Shown piece by piece: positions 52,023 to 64,000 of a DNA stretch of 64,000 nt. This stretch comes from Linanthus parryae (lineage: Eukaryota > Streptophyta > Magnoliopsida > Ericales > Polemoniaceae). Within the stretch, counting starts at the first letter, position 1; each line of letters opens with the position of its first letter. Position numbers and translations under genes: made by a program. Under the pieces are notes generated by a model. That model searched no databases. It was not told where the DNA came from and saw only the letters and a list, made by a program, of their open reading frames with translations. The DNA lies in NCBI GenBank assembly GCA_023055425.1, contig JALGPY010000002.1, forward strand, positions 139,931,927 through 139,995,926, in the 5' to 3' direction.

Positions 52023-53922
52023 CATAAAGCTTATGAAAGGGGCTTTCTTCCGCCTCTCAATCTTTGGTGCGGCGCTTCCAGCTAGAATTCTCTTATGATC
52101 ATAGCTTTCAAACTTTTAGAGCGTGTTTTTACCAACACTATGTACTTTTTCAGCAAATGACATCATTACTAAGTTATCAAGCTTGAAATTAAGTCAACTA
52201 AAATTTGAGCTAAAATGACATAGTCAACCCTTTATGGATCTAGCAGCTTGCTTCACTGTTGTCGTGTTCTCATTGGTAACACCCACTCAAGTTGAACTTA
52301 CATTATATTTTCCAATACAGTAGGATCTAGTATCGTGTGCAAGTTTTGTAATTATTTCCACGTAAATATATATCATACATATATCAACTATATATAATTT
52401 AAGGAGAGGCTTCATTGCGAAATTTTTTTAAGAAATAATGACATGTTCAACAGGTTTTGTCGGTTTCTCGTGAAATAACTAGATTAAGAGTTGAAATGTG
52501 AGCTGGTGTGACTGCGTATAGCCGGTTTCGAGAAATGGTAAAATATTTCGTGAAGTACATAGTTGTATAGTGAAACGATTTTACTATGCAACAATTTATT
52601 TTGTTGTTGCCACAGTACATACCTTCTCTGCAACCGGGTATAGCAACTTTTCTCATTCCACTCTCGAATAACAGGAACAAATTTCTTTCTCTAACCTCTG
52701 TTATCTCTCCACGTGCTATGTTTTATTTTTCCTAGATATTATATGTTTTTCATTTTCGGTTATAATCTGAAATCGGACACTGTTTGAGGTGCCTTTGAGG
52801 GGAATCTGTAGATGGTCCATGTTCTTGGCACCGGTGGCAGCCATATTATTCAATGACTAACTTTGTCGTTTTCTTGGTAAAACTCAATTACGGTGGCTGG
52901 TGGATTCCTCAACCCAAACAGTACCTAGGTTACTTGTTGTGGGCCTGCTCCGCCGCCCGTCATCATTTTCATCTTTTCTTATAAATTCCAACCACCTCTC
53001 AAGAACTATGGAACTTGGGTATTTGTTCTTTCTTCATTCTTGGGCAAAATTTGGGATACTTATAGGTCGGAAATTGGTTGGAAAGTATTTTCATAACATT
53101 TTGTTTCAATTATGTGAGGTTTTGTGTCAATTTTGGGACTGTGGACGTGCTCAGAGACGGAAACGATGGAGGTTCTGGTCGCTTTGAGCTGAAGAAGATG
53201 AGGCAATTTCAGATTTGGTCCCCATAATATATGTAAACTTTAAAAAAATGACCCATCACTTTAAAGTAGTGTTATAAGTGCCTCGCATATGATATAAATG
53301 CATATACCTCCCCATATGTAAGTAACTCTTTAAGGAAACTATTAGAAATTTTACAAAACTTCACTTAGACCCCCATTCCATAAGAATCGGCTCTATTTGA
53401 GTATAGGGATCATCTTAGTCAAGTTGTAGGTAAGAGACACTTTTACCCCTAAGTTTATCACAAAGACACAATCACCACTTGCAGTTTTGTAAAAGACACT
53501 TTCACCTTTTCAGCCCACGTGATAAAAAATGGTTCCATACTGTAAGACCACTAAAAAAATTGATCACATTTTACATGCTTCTACATACTTTATTTTCTCT
53601 GAACATCACATTTAAATATTTCACAATAAAAAAGTTCATGCGTTTCTTTTTGTAATCAACAACAATTTTCAAAACAAAAAAAGGCAAAAAGAGAAACCTC
53701 GATATATCTTTCTTCTCCAACTTTTTGACTGTGTTTTTAAGAAAAAAGAATAAAACAATGTTGATTTTTTCAAATCATCAAAATTCCTAAAAATTAACAT
53801 AGACATTTATCTTAAATGTTACCTCATATTCTTCTCTTTTCCAATCAAAGAGCCTAGATCCAGTCATACATTTTCTACTTAATTTTAGGGGTAAAAAATA
53901 GGTAAACATGGCAAAAAAAAGC
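52023..53922. other. intergenic DNA, no gene seen
   Basis: Several ORFs of 60-95 codons have no known motif. Highly AT-rich, with homopolymer A/T runs. I see nothing else to support. Confidence 0.5.
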
Positions 53923-53924
53923 TA

Positions 53925-54100
53925 TCACTCTGTTCCTTCTCTTTTTTCCCATTCCCACTTTCACCACGATTCGCTGGGTCACTCTGACCCGATGATGGAT
54001 AAACGCAATATTTTGATAATCTTTTCATTGTGTTGTAAAGTAAAAGTTGCTCCATAACACGGCAAGAATTATTGAAAAACCACATCGATTACTAGATGTT
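53925..54100. mobile_element. truncated Stowaway-type MITE
   Basis: The left end tcactctgttccttctcttttttccc and the inner ctgggtcactctgacccgatgat match the left arm and middle of the other four MITEs. The right arm is missing after about 54100. A TA (53923-53924) precedes it. Confidence 0.65.
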
Positions 54101-54278
54101 TGGATTGTTAGATGTACTAGTGATTAGTCTGAGTATCGATGGTCATTCGAGCATTTTACGAGTACATGAAATGCATCCTTTTAAGTGAAACTACAACTAC
54201 CGATGTTTCGGAAAAATAACACAACACGCATTGATTGACGAGGAGTCATAATTGTTGATCGTCTGATTTGTTCCTATA

Positions 54279-55378
54279 TGTTTGGTATTCCCTCTCCACT
54301 TCAGATGTATGTTGTATTCTTAAATATATCTAGTATAATATTATTGTTAATTAAGACGACTATAATGCATTGAGACTAATATGTTGATAGGTTAATATGA
54401 TATATCAAGTCAAACACATGGGTACCCATTAGGAGTAATGGCGTAATGGATTGACCCACCATGAGAACACTACATGTACAAGGTGATTATAAAGTCCATA
54501 ATTGGACATGTTATGAAATATGCTGAGAGGTGTGAGTGATGTAGATATGATTTATCCCTCCTATATAACAGGAGTAAATATCCATGGCTACTCGATGAGT
54601 GTGACATAGGAAAATGCATGACCGTGCTCATATGAATTAATATGATATATTGATGTCATGTGTCTGTCTAGGTATGCTCAAAGAATCGAGAAACTACATA
54701 TTGGACAAATAAGGGTTGACACTCCACGCCTTGTGTGTGATCTGGATATATGGACAATGAATTATACGACACGGTAACATTGGTCATGGAGGTTAGTCAG
54801 ATCACTGAAATTCATATTACTTGGGTAGCATTGACGTATTACAAGATAACACTCAGTGTTTGTAAATGTTACTGTCAACATATTTAGGAACCTATATGAT
54901 TACACACGAATAGATCAAACTGGAATTCTGTTCTCATTAGTTGTACTAAAGAGCCATTGCGAATTTCGGACTTGAATGTAAACTGATCCTAACTGTTAGG
55001 ATTAGAGGGCAAGTCGAACTCTGTAATCCCTATAAGCAACCTTCAGCGTGGCTAGGGTTGTTTGATGCTCTTTAGCAAAATTCTTACGAGATACATAAAC
55101 TAGGGTTTCGAGAGCAGCCGTCCAAGTCTATCCAATTTTGTGAACAAAATCGCATGTCTTCCTCCAACAGACTAGCACCGGCGAAGAGGAAGTCCAGTGC
55201 AGATTCGTACGTGTGGACACCGTAGAGATGTTTCTTTTCTGCGCAAGTGATTGTCACCAGTCAGTGGGACTGAGGTAAACCTCTAATCACCAGTCAATGC
55301 GACTCAGGAAGTCCAGTGCAGATCCGTTTTTGTTATTTCCGCTGTGTTAAATTTCCCCAAACCCAACACACTTCACAT
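54279..55378 (+). repeat. degraded LTR related to the element A/C family
   Basis: Phrases in order match the family LTR: atatcaagtcaaacacatgggta, cattaggagtaatggcgtaa + tggattgaccca, tgatttatccctcctatataacaggagtaaatatcc, and the end tttgttatttccgctgtgtt...aacccaaca. Identity is clearly lower than among the other copies, so this is an older or different subfamily. The start is approximate and no TSD was found. Confidence 0.65.
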
Positions 55379-57435
55379 CTACTAGATCTTCCTTTCGAGG
55401 TGTTTGGAAATTCACTGAATGTTTGGCGATTACTATTTATAAAGACCTCAGTCTCTCTAGTGCGACTTGCAAGACCGTGAACATGAGATTGACGAAGAAT
55501 AAATACCACACCTATCGAGGAAAAGAGATAGATAGAGTAGTTTATCTACTTAATGTTATGGCTTTATAGGGAACCTCCTTAGGGCAGAGTACTTTTGTTA
55601 AGGAGGAGGACCTAGATTTGATCTGAGCCACAACACAAGCTCCCAGATCCAATCGGGCCAGGCCGTTACATGGTGAGGCGCGGTGCAGTGGTTGGTGGTT
55701 GGTTAAGCTTGATCTTTTTGGAACAAAAACTAACTCTAAGTCCACCCAATTAGTAAAATTACTTTTTACTAATCAGATGGTTAACACAACCCAACCGTTA
55801 ACCCAAACAGTTGTAACTTCTCAACAGTTGCAACCATTCTGTTCAAATTAGAACATTTACTAACGGTTCTGAACAGTTGAAACTGTTCGTGCGCTTTTAT
55901 ATTGATGTTTGAAATTTAATTTAATTTTTTTATCCGTTATTCATGTTCTGCGAAAGGATAAGAATTTGCATTAAAACCTTATGAATAACCCAATCCCATA
56001 AATGTTCATAGTACCAAAAGATAGTCACAAACAGCTGGAAAAATAAGTAGAAAATGTTTGTAGAGAAATCTAGGTAGACGCAGGATCAAGTAATGTTAGA
56101 CGAACTCAGTATAATTACTATTATTTATCTTTCTGACTTTTTTTCATAGATTACTTAGGTAACTACTTACAATTTTTTTCCCAAAGTAAACAACCTCATA
56201 AGAGTACTTATAAAAAAAACTTAATTGATTGTGGGACCAATGCAGCCCCACGGTCTCCCCTAGGCATCTCCCTTGGCTCCTACCATGGCATATTAGAACG
56301 CAGGCTACACCCCCCTGCTATTTTTGGAGCCGCCAATCAATGCTTCGGACACCCGCAAGCCAACTCATCTCCCCTCGAACAAAATATGCCAACTTTGAGT
56401 TTGCAAGTAATCGTCATAGCAGCACCACGGAAGACCAAAATGTTTTTGTTACCTAATATTCCTAGGTTTTTGCTGAAAGTCACCGTATTGGTTCTATTAG
56501 TTCAATTATACTTATTTTATAGTTTTGAGGAAACTAGATGGCCTTACACCATTCATTCCAGAGATCCAAATCTTTTGGTAGTTCCATCATCCGAGTGCAT
56601 CTGGAGGGCTAACCTTGTCTTATGTAGTCTTTAGTCTTAACAGCTGGTATTAGTTGGCTTGAAAGTAGAAAATAACTTGACAAGCTGACAAACTTGGCTC
56701 CATTTTTCTTACAGATCCACCTAATTTTTTTAGGGGGGGGGGGGGGGGTGGAGAGGAGGATCAAGGGTTAACAATCCCTCCAGGACCGAAGGCACATCAA
56801 GGAGTCAAGGGAAGTTATAGGCAATCTCATATCAATGTTAGATCTTTGGCATCTCACAAAATTCACTTTTGCAAGTTAACTTTAATTCTAGATGTTTTCT
56901 TGTAACATTTTTGTAAAGCAAATTCCCCCGTCGGTTCTATAACACCAATTTCCACTATTAGCGGAGCATGCATTCTAAAATCATATTGACCAGTGACAAT
57001 TGGTTTCTTGATTCAAACCAGTTACAAAGATGGCATCATACAGAAGGATCAGCATGTTTGAAACGGTCAGACGAGCGTAATTCATTGGTGGTATGAGAAG
57101 TCCTGACTGTCAGAGACTGTGGTAGGAGTTCATACATTAGATGAAACTTCTCCAACATATGAGTTGGAGTTGAACGTTTCCAGCAAAAAAAACGAAATTA
57201 TCAGAGACTGTAGTTTCCTGTGTCCCAAATATATTATCGGTGGAACCTTCTTTGAAAGTAGTTTTGTTGTGGCCGATTTTCTTACATTTTGAGCATTTCG
57301 GAATCTAATTCTTTGTAGTTCCTTTCGTCTCTGTGGTTTAAAGAAAAGGATTGTGGATGTCACTGTATGGGCAAGGGTCTCTCTGCACTGTGTTTTGATA
57401 AAACGGAAGGGGTATATCACCTTTCAAGAAGAACA
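55379..57435. other. intergenic DNA, no gene seen; G-run at about 56732
   Basis: No protein domain or paired repeat could be supported. A run of about 17 G occurs near 56732-56748. The part just left of 57436 may be the leader of the copia gag remnant. Confidence 0.45.
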
Positions 57436-57871
57436 ATGGCGAATTCCATGCTCAAGATCGATCAAATTACCAGGAGAAACAACTTTTGTCTATGCCAAAT
57501 CAAGATCCCTGTTTTATTGAAGTAGCAAGGTCTCTGGTGGCCATTAATGGCATACAAGAAGGTTGGGGACACAACCACTACTGCGTATGTGATAATGGAG
57601 GAGAAGGCTCACGCAACGATATGGTTATGCCTCGCAGACGATGTGATCACGGAAGTCACAAAATAGGAGACGACGCCTGCACTGTAGATAAAGTTTGAGA
57701 ACCCCTACATGAAAAATTTGCTCACCAACAATTTGATGCTGAAGCAGCTGCTATTTAGTCTGTGCATGTCTGAAGACACACATATCAGGAATCACTTAGA
57801 TAAACTCAATATCATTTTGGTTGAATTGCGCAATAATAATGTGATTGTACGTGATGAAGACGCAACCTTAA
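57436..57871 (+). pseudogene. copia gag fragment interrupted by element C
   Basis: The ATG at 57436 (MANSMLKIDQI) starts a frame with the gag phrases KIPVLL, QGLWWPL, EEKAHATIWLCLADDVITEV, NPYMKNLLTNNLMLKQLLFSLCMSED, NHLDKLNIILVELRNNNV and DEDATL. In-frame TAG codons break it near 57526, 57646 and 57670. It ends exactly at the start of element C's LTR. It belongs to a gag type different from element A. The rest of that older element is not in the window. Confidence 0.75.
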
Positions 57872-59258
57872 TGTAGGGTTTTGATGCAGGTTACGCAACG
57901 GAAAATTAAAACTTTTATCCTACTCAAATTCCTCCAAGAATCACACGAAAGCAATCATAACATGATGAATGTAGAAGAGCCGTGTTCCTTAGTTTCTGTG
58001 ATCATCATGAAGAATGTGTCTTCGTCTCTACGAGTATCCAAAACTTTGGATCGCAGTTGGAATCCTTCTCCACGTGTACTGCTAGCAATGGAAGAAGGAG
58101 GCAAGATATCACGCAAAAACGGAGCAAGCCGCGCCAAGGAAGGCCGACGGCAAGAGGGGTGGATTGGTAGGGGGTTTCGGCCACCTACTTGGTCTCTACT
58201 TGCATTGTTATGTTCTCTCAATAATGCACTTCTGAGAAAATAATAAACTAGGATATCTTTATATATTTAATAACTCCTTATTAACTACATAATTGCTCTA
58301 GTACTAATCCTGTCCATACAAGGATTAGTCCACCTTGCAAATTAGTCCTACTAACTTTGCTTGTGGTTGCGTTTAGATCATCTTAATTAATTAGTCCTAC
58401 TAATTAATTCCCATATCCAGTTTAATCCATATGGTGTGCGACCCCATATGTTTCTACTTAGTTGGTAGTAACTATTACAAACATAGAGCGGTATCTAGCA
58501 AGACATCTATGTCACCCAACTAATAGAAATAGTCAGTGATTCGACAAACCTTGTGCCCAATGTTACCGTATTGTATTATCCATTTGTCTCCTTATCCGGA
58601 TTGGACACGAGAAATAATCATCACACTCGTTTATCCAATCCATTGTTTCTCGATCCTGGGAATATGCTTATCTAAGAAGATACCATCAATATCTCCATAT
58701 TGATTTATCTGAGTCTGGCCAGACATTCTATAAGAACCATCCCTCGAGTGGCCCGTGGATATTTTCTCCCATTTTGTGGGAGGGACAAATTCTCTCTACA
58801 TCACTACCATGTCTCAGCTTGCTTCCTACCATGCCCAATAACTATCTTTATAGTTACCCGGTTAAGGAGCAACGTTTGATATTATCAAAGCATGATATTT
58901 CACAACGAGAGTATCTAGTGACTTCATGTCTAAGGACTACAATACCATTAGCACTTACGAGAAGCACTTATGACGTTGACATAATCTAATGTAGCCTTCT
59001 TGTTATGGGTCAATCCAACATGCCATTACTCCTAATGCGTACCCATGTGTTATACTTGATATCTCCATATAAATCTACCCACATACTAGTCTATAGTAAT
59101 CCTGTTAATCTATATAATGGACTAGTGATATTTAAGATAAACAACATTGTAATCTAAGGACTTCTTATATTAAAAATCTCCATAAATAATAAATGAATAT
59201 TCTAGCCAAATAATGTTCATACTAAAAATATATTGCCCCTAGGGCACCTATTCCAACA
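57872..59258 (-). repeat. 3' LTR of element C, 1387 bp
   Basis: The + strand reads tgtagggttttgatgc ... gggcacctattccaaca; on - it starts tgttggaataggtgcccta. It is followed on the inner side by a purine tract on - (caagtaggagac, 59259-59270). Confidence 0.92.
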
Positions 59259-59289
59259 GTCTCCTACTTGTACTAGAGCCAATCTGGTG

Positions 59290-60749
59290 CATTTCGTATA
59301 CCTATAGATCTAGTGTGCCCTTCATCATTGCGCTGAACAAGCGACTTCGTTAGCGGATCTGCAAGATTATGTTATGTTGGAATCTTTCATATCTCCAGAC
59401 TCCTCGATTTAAAATCTCTCGAATAATATGGAATCTCCTAAGTACATGTTAGAACTTCTGGTGTAACATGGGTTCCTTTGCTTGTGTGATTGCCCCAGTG
59501 TTGTCACAATACAACACAATGGGATCCGCAATGCTAGGAACCACACCAAGCTCAGTGATAAACTTATTTATCCAAACAACCTGCCTATGTTGCGCCTGCA
59601 ACAACAATGTACTCAAATTTAGTTGTAGTATCATCAAATGTCTCTTGCTTGGAACTCTTCCAACTCACAAATCCTCCATTCAGGCAAAACACATAGCCCA
59701 ACTGCGATCTGTAGTCATCTTGTCAGTTTGGAAGCTCGCGTCAGTGTAACCAATTACACCGAGTTGTTCCTCACCTCCAAATATCAAGAGCGCATTCTTA
59801 GTTCTTCTCAAGTACCTAAGGATGTTCTTGATAGCAATCCAGTGACTCTCACTCTGATTGGACTGATATCTTCTTGCCATACTCAATGCATGACGCATCT
59901 GGACTAGTACACCACATGGCGTACGTGATGGATCCTATGGTCGACGCATAGGGAAACCTACTCATGCAGTCCTTCTCAATCTCATTGGAGGGAAAGTCAG
60001 CCTTCGAAAGGGTGACTCCATGGGACATGGGAAAGAATCCCTTCTTTGATTCTTGCATGTTGAATTGCTTCAACACCTTGTCTATATATGTACTTTGACT
60101 TAGGCTGAGCAGCTTCCTAGATCTATCCCTATAGATCTTGATACCAAGTATATAAGCTGCATTGCCTAACTCCTTCATTGCGAAACACTTCCCTAGCCAT
60201 TCTTTAGCAGATCGGAAGGTAGGAATGTCGTTTCCAATGAGTGGTATGTATCCACATACAAGAACAGTAACACAACAAAACTCCCACTGACCTTCTTGTA
60301 GAAACAAGGCTCATCTTTGTTCTTGATGAAGCCAAACTCTTTGAACGCGTCATCAAAATGTCGATTCCAACTCCTAGAAGCTTGCTTCAATCCATAAATG
60401 ATCGTTTCAACTTTCAGACTTTGTTGGCATGCTCTGGATCCTCAAAACCCTCTGGTTGTGTCATGTACACATTCTCAAGGAGGTTTCCATACAGAAATCG
60501 TGTTTTGACATCCATGTGCCAAATCTCATAGTCGTGATAAGCTGCAATAGCAAGTAGGATTCGAATGGATTTGGTCATTGCGATTGGGGAAAAGGTTTCA
60601 TCATAGTCAATACCATGAGTCTTTTTGTACCCTTTTACCTTGCCATCCATGTCAGTCTTCTTCTTGAAGACCCATTTGAACACTATGGGCCGAGCCTCTT
60701 CATTTGGTTCCATCAAAGTACATACGTTGTTTGTATACATGGATTCCAT
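59290..60749 (-). pseudogene. copia reverse transcriptase and RNase H (element C), broken
   Basis: The RT start at 60749-60414 (VFKWVFKKKTDMDG, HGIDYDETFSP, WHMDVKTRFLYGN, QPEGFEDP) lacks the usual RLVAKGF segment between KGYK and KTHG. From 60390, MKQASRSWNRHFDD leads to LFLYVD-T, where the second Asp of the catalytic pair is missing because of a frameshift. CFAMKELGNAAYILGIKIYRDRSRK follows in another frame (60307-59849), then YLRRTKNALLIFGG, GYTDASFQTD and the end YCDNTGAITQ (59637-59449). At least four breaks. Confidence 0.85.
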
Positions 60750-60967
60750 TTAGGATCTCATGGCTTCAAGCCACTTATTTGATTCTGGCTCTTTCACGGC
60801 CTCTCCATAGGTAGTAGGATCATCATCCATGAGTAGTACGTCACCGGGCTCAGTCACGAGTAGTCCATACCTCTATTGCTCATGAGGTACCCTACTCGAC
60901 CTACGGAGTTCTTATTTTACTTGAACAGGTTACTCCACAACAGTTTGTGGTTCCTGCTCATGCTCCA

Positions 60968-62101
60968 TCACAGGATCAGTGTTTTTTGGTTCTTGATTTT
61001 CTCAAGTTCTACATTCCTCCCACTAGCTTCTATAGAGACGAACTCTGTTTCTAGAAACACACTGGTTTGAGCAACAAACATTTTGTTCTCAGTTGGATTG
61101 TAGAAATAATATCCTTTCGTTTCCTTAGGATATCCCACAAACTTACACTTATATGCTTTGGGTCTGAGCTTGTCTGTTTGTAAACGCTTTACATAGACAT
61201 CGAAACCCCAAATCTTCATAAACAAAACTATGGTACGCCTCCAAGTCCATATCTCATATGGTGTCTTCATGACCGATTTGGATGAAGCGCGGTTAATGTT
61301 AAAAGTTGCGGTCAATAGAGAATGTCCCCAAAATGATATCAAAAGATTCGTTTGACACATCATAGACCGCACCATATCCTATAGGGTGCAATTTGTCCTC
61401 TCCTACACACTATTCCATCGTAACGTTCCGGGTAGAGAGAGTTGGGATACAATCCAACTCTCTCTAAGACAGTCGTCAAACTCTTACTCAAGTATTATCC
61501 TCCACGATCCGATCGTAGAGCCTTGATACTCTTGCCAAGTTGCTTCTCTACTTCGTTCTTGAATTCTTTAACAATTCAAATGATTCAGATTTGGCCTTTA
61601 TAAGGTATACAAAATCCATATCTACTTAAGTCATCAGTAAATGTAATGAAGTAAAGGTAACCACCTATGGTAGGCGTGAGAAACGTCCCACACACATCAG
61701 TATGTATGCGTGCCAGTAACTCACTATTCCTCTCAGCTTTCTTATTGAAAGGGGAATTTATCATTTTTCCTAATAAACAAGATTCACGTGTCTCATATGA
61801 TATATAATCAAATGAGTCTAAAAAATCCATCATTATGGAGTCTAGAGATGCATTTTTCGTTTATATGGCCTAAACGACAGTGCCATAGATAAGTAGGATT
61901 TAAATCGTTAGTTTTAATTCTCTTGATATTTATTTTATAGACGGAATTATTTAGATCAAGAATGTATAATACATTAGAATGCGCACTAAAATAGTGAATA
62001 CTATCAAAATAAATGGAGTAACATTTTTCCTTTATTGAAATAGTAAAACCTTTCTTGTCCAAAGAAGAAATAGAAATAATATTTCCGTTCATATCAGGCA
62101 T
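60968..62101 (-). pseudogene. copia GAG-pre-integrase and integrase (element C), broken
   Basis: 62101-61808 holds IISISSLDKKGFTISI and LWHCRLGHINEK. 61833-61585 starts the integrase with IHTDVCGTF, the first catalytic Asp. The second Asp (LRSD region, near 61515) and the Glu region (near 61400-61440) lie in frames with stops. 61375-60968 contains the C-terminal part (SFWGHSLLTATFNINR, KTPYEIW, FVGYPKETKGYYFYNP). Confidence 0.82.
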
Positions 62102-62204
62102 ATACTAGCAATTGTCTAATTCTAAATAAGTCCAGAAGGCAGAGATAACTAATAAACGCCTATGGCTAATGCAGAAACCCTTGCTCCATTCCCAACGCGC
62201 AAGT

Positions 62205-63090
62205 CTATATCCCCTTTAGCCAATCTTCTACTTCTCTTTTAATCCTGCACATTTCGACAAATGTGAGATCCACATCCAGTATCCAATACACAAGATGAGA
62301 GATAGATAAATTGACATATATAACAAAAATACTTGATGGTGGTGGAATTACTATTCTAAGCCTTTTATCCTCCCGGTACTTGGGGCAGTTCCTCTTCCAG
62401 TGACCGGGCTGACTACAGTAGTGACATTCACCCTTAGTCACGCCTCCAGCAGGCTTTAAGGCTGCTTCCTTGGACTTTGCAACTTTCTTGCTCTTTCCTT
62501 TGGAGGTAGAGGCAACTCGCTTCCCTTCCCTTTGCTGACCATCATTACGAGCTTGCCTTTTCCGTTGTTGATGCTTTGTTCAACTGTCCTTAACATATTC
62601 AGCAAGTCTGGCAGAGGTTTGTTGATCTCATTCATGTTATAGTTCATGATGAACTGATTATAACTGTCGGGAAACGATTGAAAGATGAGATCAGTGGCCA
62701 ACTCTTGGCCGAACGGGAAGTCTAACCTCTCGAGATTCTCCATGTATCCAATCATGAGGAGTAAATGAGGCCCGACTGGGTTCCCTTCCGCGAGACTACA
62801 CTTGAATAGTGCTTTGGACACTTCCTACCGCTCATGCCTTGCTTTCTCTTGGAAGACCTGCGTCAAATGTACAATGATATCGTACACCTCCATGTTATCG
62901 TGTTACTCAGAGGTCATGGTACAAATCATGAGACAAGTCACATCACTAGAATCATCCACATGCTTCAGATGTTCTCTAACGGTAGCTAGGAAATCATCAT
63001 TAGCTGGTGGTGCTGGAACAGGACCGTCTAAGACGTACAATTTCTTTTCTTGCTTGAGAAAAAATCTCAAGCTTCTTTTACCAACCAAGA
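62205..63090 (-). pseudogene. copia gag, zinc knuckle and protease start (element C), broken
   Basis: 63088-62903 shows KKLYVLDGPVPAPPAND and DDSSDVTCLMICTMTSE, then a stop. 62821-62456 continues with the conserved NPVGPHLLLMIGYMENLERL and ELATDLIFQSFPDSYNQFIMNYNMNEI. 62441-62205 has an intact zinc knuckle, C-H-Y-C-SQPGH-WKRNC. The protease reads W-I-L-D-V-D, where family members have L-D-T-G, so the active site is degraded. Confidence 0.85.
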
Positions 63091-63504
63091 AAGTTTGTTA
63101 CAGAAAACTTGTCCTTCAAGGACACATCGCAGGGATGAAGTCGATGCTTGTTCATTGTTTGCCAAGTAAGGGGCGAAGCTTGGCGTGCAAGTAAGGGGCG
63201 GACGGCCCTAGGGTCACACCCTATGGTTTTTTCCTTCCTTCATTCCCTTGTGTGCTAGTTTCCAATTAAGAAAAACCCATTTCCCCTAATTTTGCCCAAA
63301 CCCAAGATTTTCAAAACCCAAAAACTGACATCATATGTGAAAAAAATTAGCCAAATTCTATACAATATGTAAATTGGCTCAATCTCTATTGAATCATATT
63401 CAATTTGCATCATATGCTTAATTTCAGTTTTTTGTCAAAAAGTGTAAAAACATTGAAAAACTGATAAACTGTAACACATAAGATCATGTTATGCGCTACG
63501 ACAT
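63091..63504 (-). other. leader of element C between gag and primer-binding site
   Basis: AT-rich non-coding DNA. It differs from the much longer element A leader (1815-2651), so the two copies are separate subfamilies in this part. Confidence 0.55.
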
Positions 63505-63519
63505 GTGGCTCTGATACCA
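63505..63519 (-). promoter_or_regulatory. primer-binding site of element C, initiator tRNA-Met type
   Basis: The - strand reads tggtatcagagccac one base after the LTR end (...aaaccctaca). It is complementary to plant initiator tRNA-Met, as in the element at 38088. Confidence 0.9.
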
Positions 63520-63520
63520 C

Positions 63521-63825
63521 TGTAGGGTTTCAATGCACGTCACTCAGCGGAATAATAAAACTTTTATCTTGCTCAAATCCCTCTAAGGATCACAGGCAAT
63601 CAATCATAACATGATGAAGGTAGAAAAAACCGTGTACCTTAGTTTGTGTGATCACCTCGAAGAATTGTGTCTTCGTCTTGACGGGTATCCACACATTTGG
63701 ATCGCAGCTAGAATTCTTCTCCGCCTGTAGTGCTAGCAATGGAAGAAGGAGGAAAGAGATCACGAAAAACGGAGCAAGCCGCGCCTAGGGAGGCCGACGG
63801 CAAGAGGGGTGGACGGGTAGGGGGT
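63521..63825 (-). repeat. 5' LTR of element C, truncated
   Basis: It matches the first 310 bp of 57872-59258 (tgtaggg...aagaggggtgga-gggtaggggg). It breaks at 63825, where a + oriented family LTR begins. Confidence 0.88.
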
Positions 63826-64000
63826 ATTGGAATAGGTTCCCTAGAGGCAATCTATATTTAGTATGAAATTTTTTTGTCTAGAATATTCATTTATTATTTA
63901 TTGTGATAATTAATATAATGAAGTCCTTAGATACAATGTGTTGCTTATCTTAAATGTCCCTAGTCCATTATATTGATTAACGGGACGATCAACTATAGAC
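63826..64000 (+). repeat. start of another A/C-family LTR, runs off the window
   Basis: tattggaataggttccctagaggcaat is the family LTR start with tg changed to ta. It continues with ...taatataatgaagtccttagata and ...gtccattatattgattaacgggac as in the other copies. Element content beyond it is unknown. Confidence 0.88.

Larger units (their letters stand above)
57872..63825 (-). mobile_element. Ty1/copia retrotransposon C, same family as A
   Basis: The + strand order is 3' LTR (57872-59258), RNase H, RT, integrase, protease, gag, leader, PBS and the start of the 5' LTR (63521-63825), so the element reads on -. Its proteins are close to those of A (VPSIADP, NMNEINKPLPDLLNMLR, KKGFF, LWHCRLGHINEK). 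The 5' LTR is cut at 63825 by another LTR in + orientation. Multiple frameshifts and stops show it is dead. The left flank cttaa (57867-57871) is one copy of the target site; the second lies beyond the window or is lost. Confidence 0.9.

Noticed and set aside
52900..53187. 95-codon ORF
   Set aside because: No known domain and no context; likely chance.
56229..56634. Two overlapping ORFs of 75-82 codons
   Set aside because: No family resemblance; probably chance in degraded repeat DNA.

Overview
This window is plant nuclear DNA, most likely from a eudicot. It holds Ty1/copia and Ty3/gypsy LTR retrotransposons, solo LTRs, Stowaway MITEs, GT-AG introns and one ordinary plant gene. The only host gene I can support is a gamma-type phosphatidylinositol 4-kinase (PI4KG7-like, + strand, CDS 34250-36199). 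Nearly everything else is nested, mostly decayed transposable elements. All work was by eye; no alignment or database search was run.

Layout. 1-1815: 3' remnant of a Sirevirus-like copia element (S1) with RNase H and an env-position extra ORF. It ends in scrambled filler DNA. 1815-7950: copia element A (+) without a 5' LTR, with gag-pol full of stops and a 3' LTR at 6552-7950. 7951-13200: a second Sirevirus-like element (S2) with RT/RNase H, an extra ORF carrying about 310 bp of AGA repeat, and a probable 3' LTR. 14550-30925: a large Tat-clade gypsy element of about 16.4 kb with both LTRs. A 1591-bp solo LTR sits inside its 5' LTR. Its + strand carries gag, protease, RT, RNase H, an archaeal-type RNase H and integrase. 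A 54-bp tandem-repeat block follows, then a multi-exon antisense gene with a plant-mobile-domain-like N-terminus. 32242-32501: a Stowaway MITE. About 33050-36550: the PI4K gamma gene, with a spliced 5' leader and upstream ORFs. 38088-43323: a structurally complete copia element with 154-bp LTRs and TSD taaac but broken ORFs. 44013-45061: three more Stowaway MITEs. 45249-52022: copia element B (-), split by a solo LTR of the element A family (48151-49586, TSD tggtg). 53925-57871: MITE, LTR and copia gag remnants. 57872-63825: copia element C (-), same family as A. 63826-64000: another LTR of that family in + orientation, meeting the C LTR in inverted orientation.

The genes do not form an operon or pathway. 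PI4K gamma is a stand-alone host gene between retrotransposon blocks. The more unusual content is in the accessory genes of the retroelements: the antisense intron-containing gene of the Tat element and the extra ORF of the Sirevirus-like elements. Their functions are unknown.
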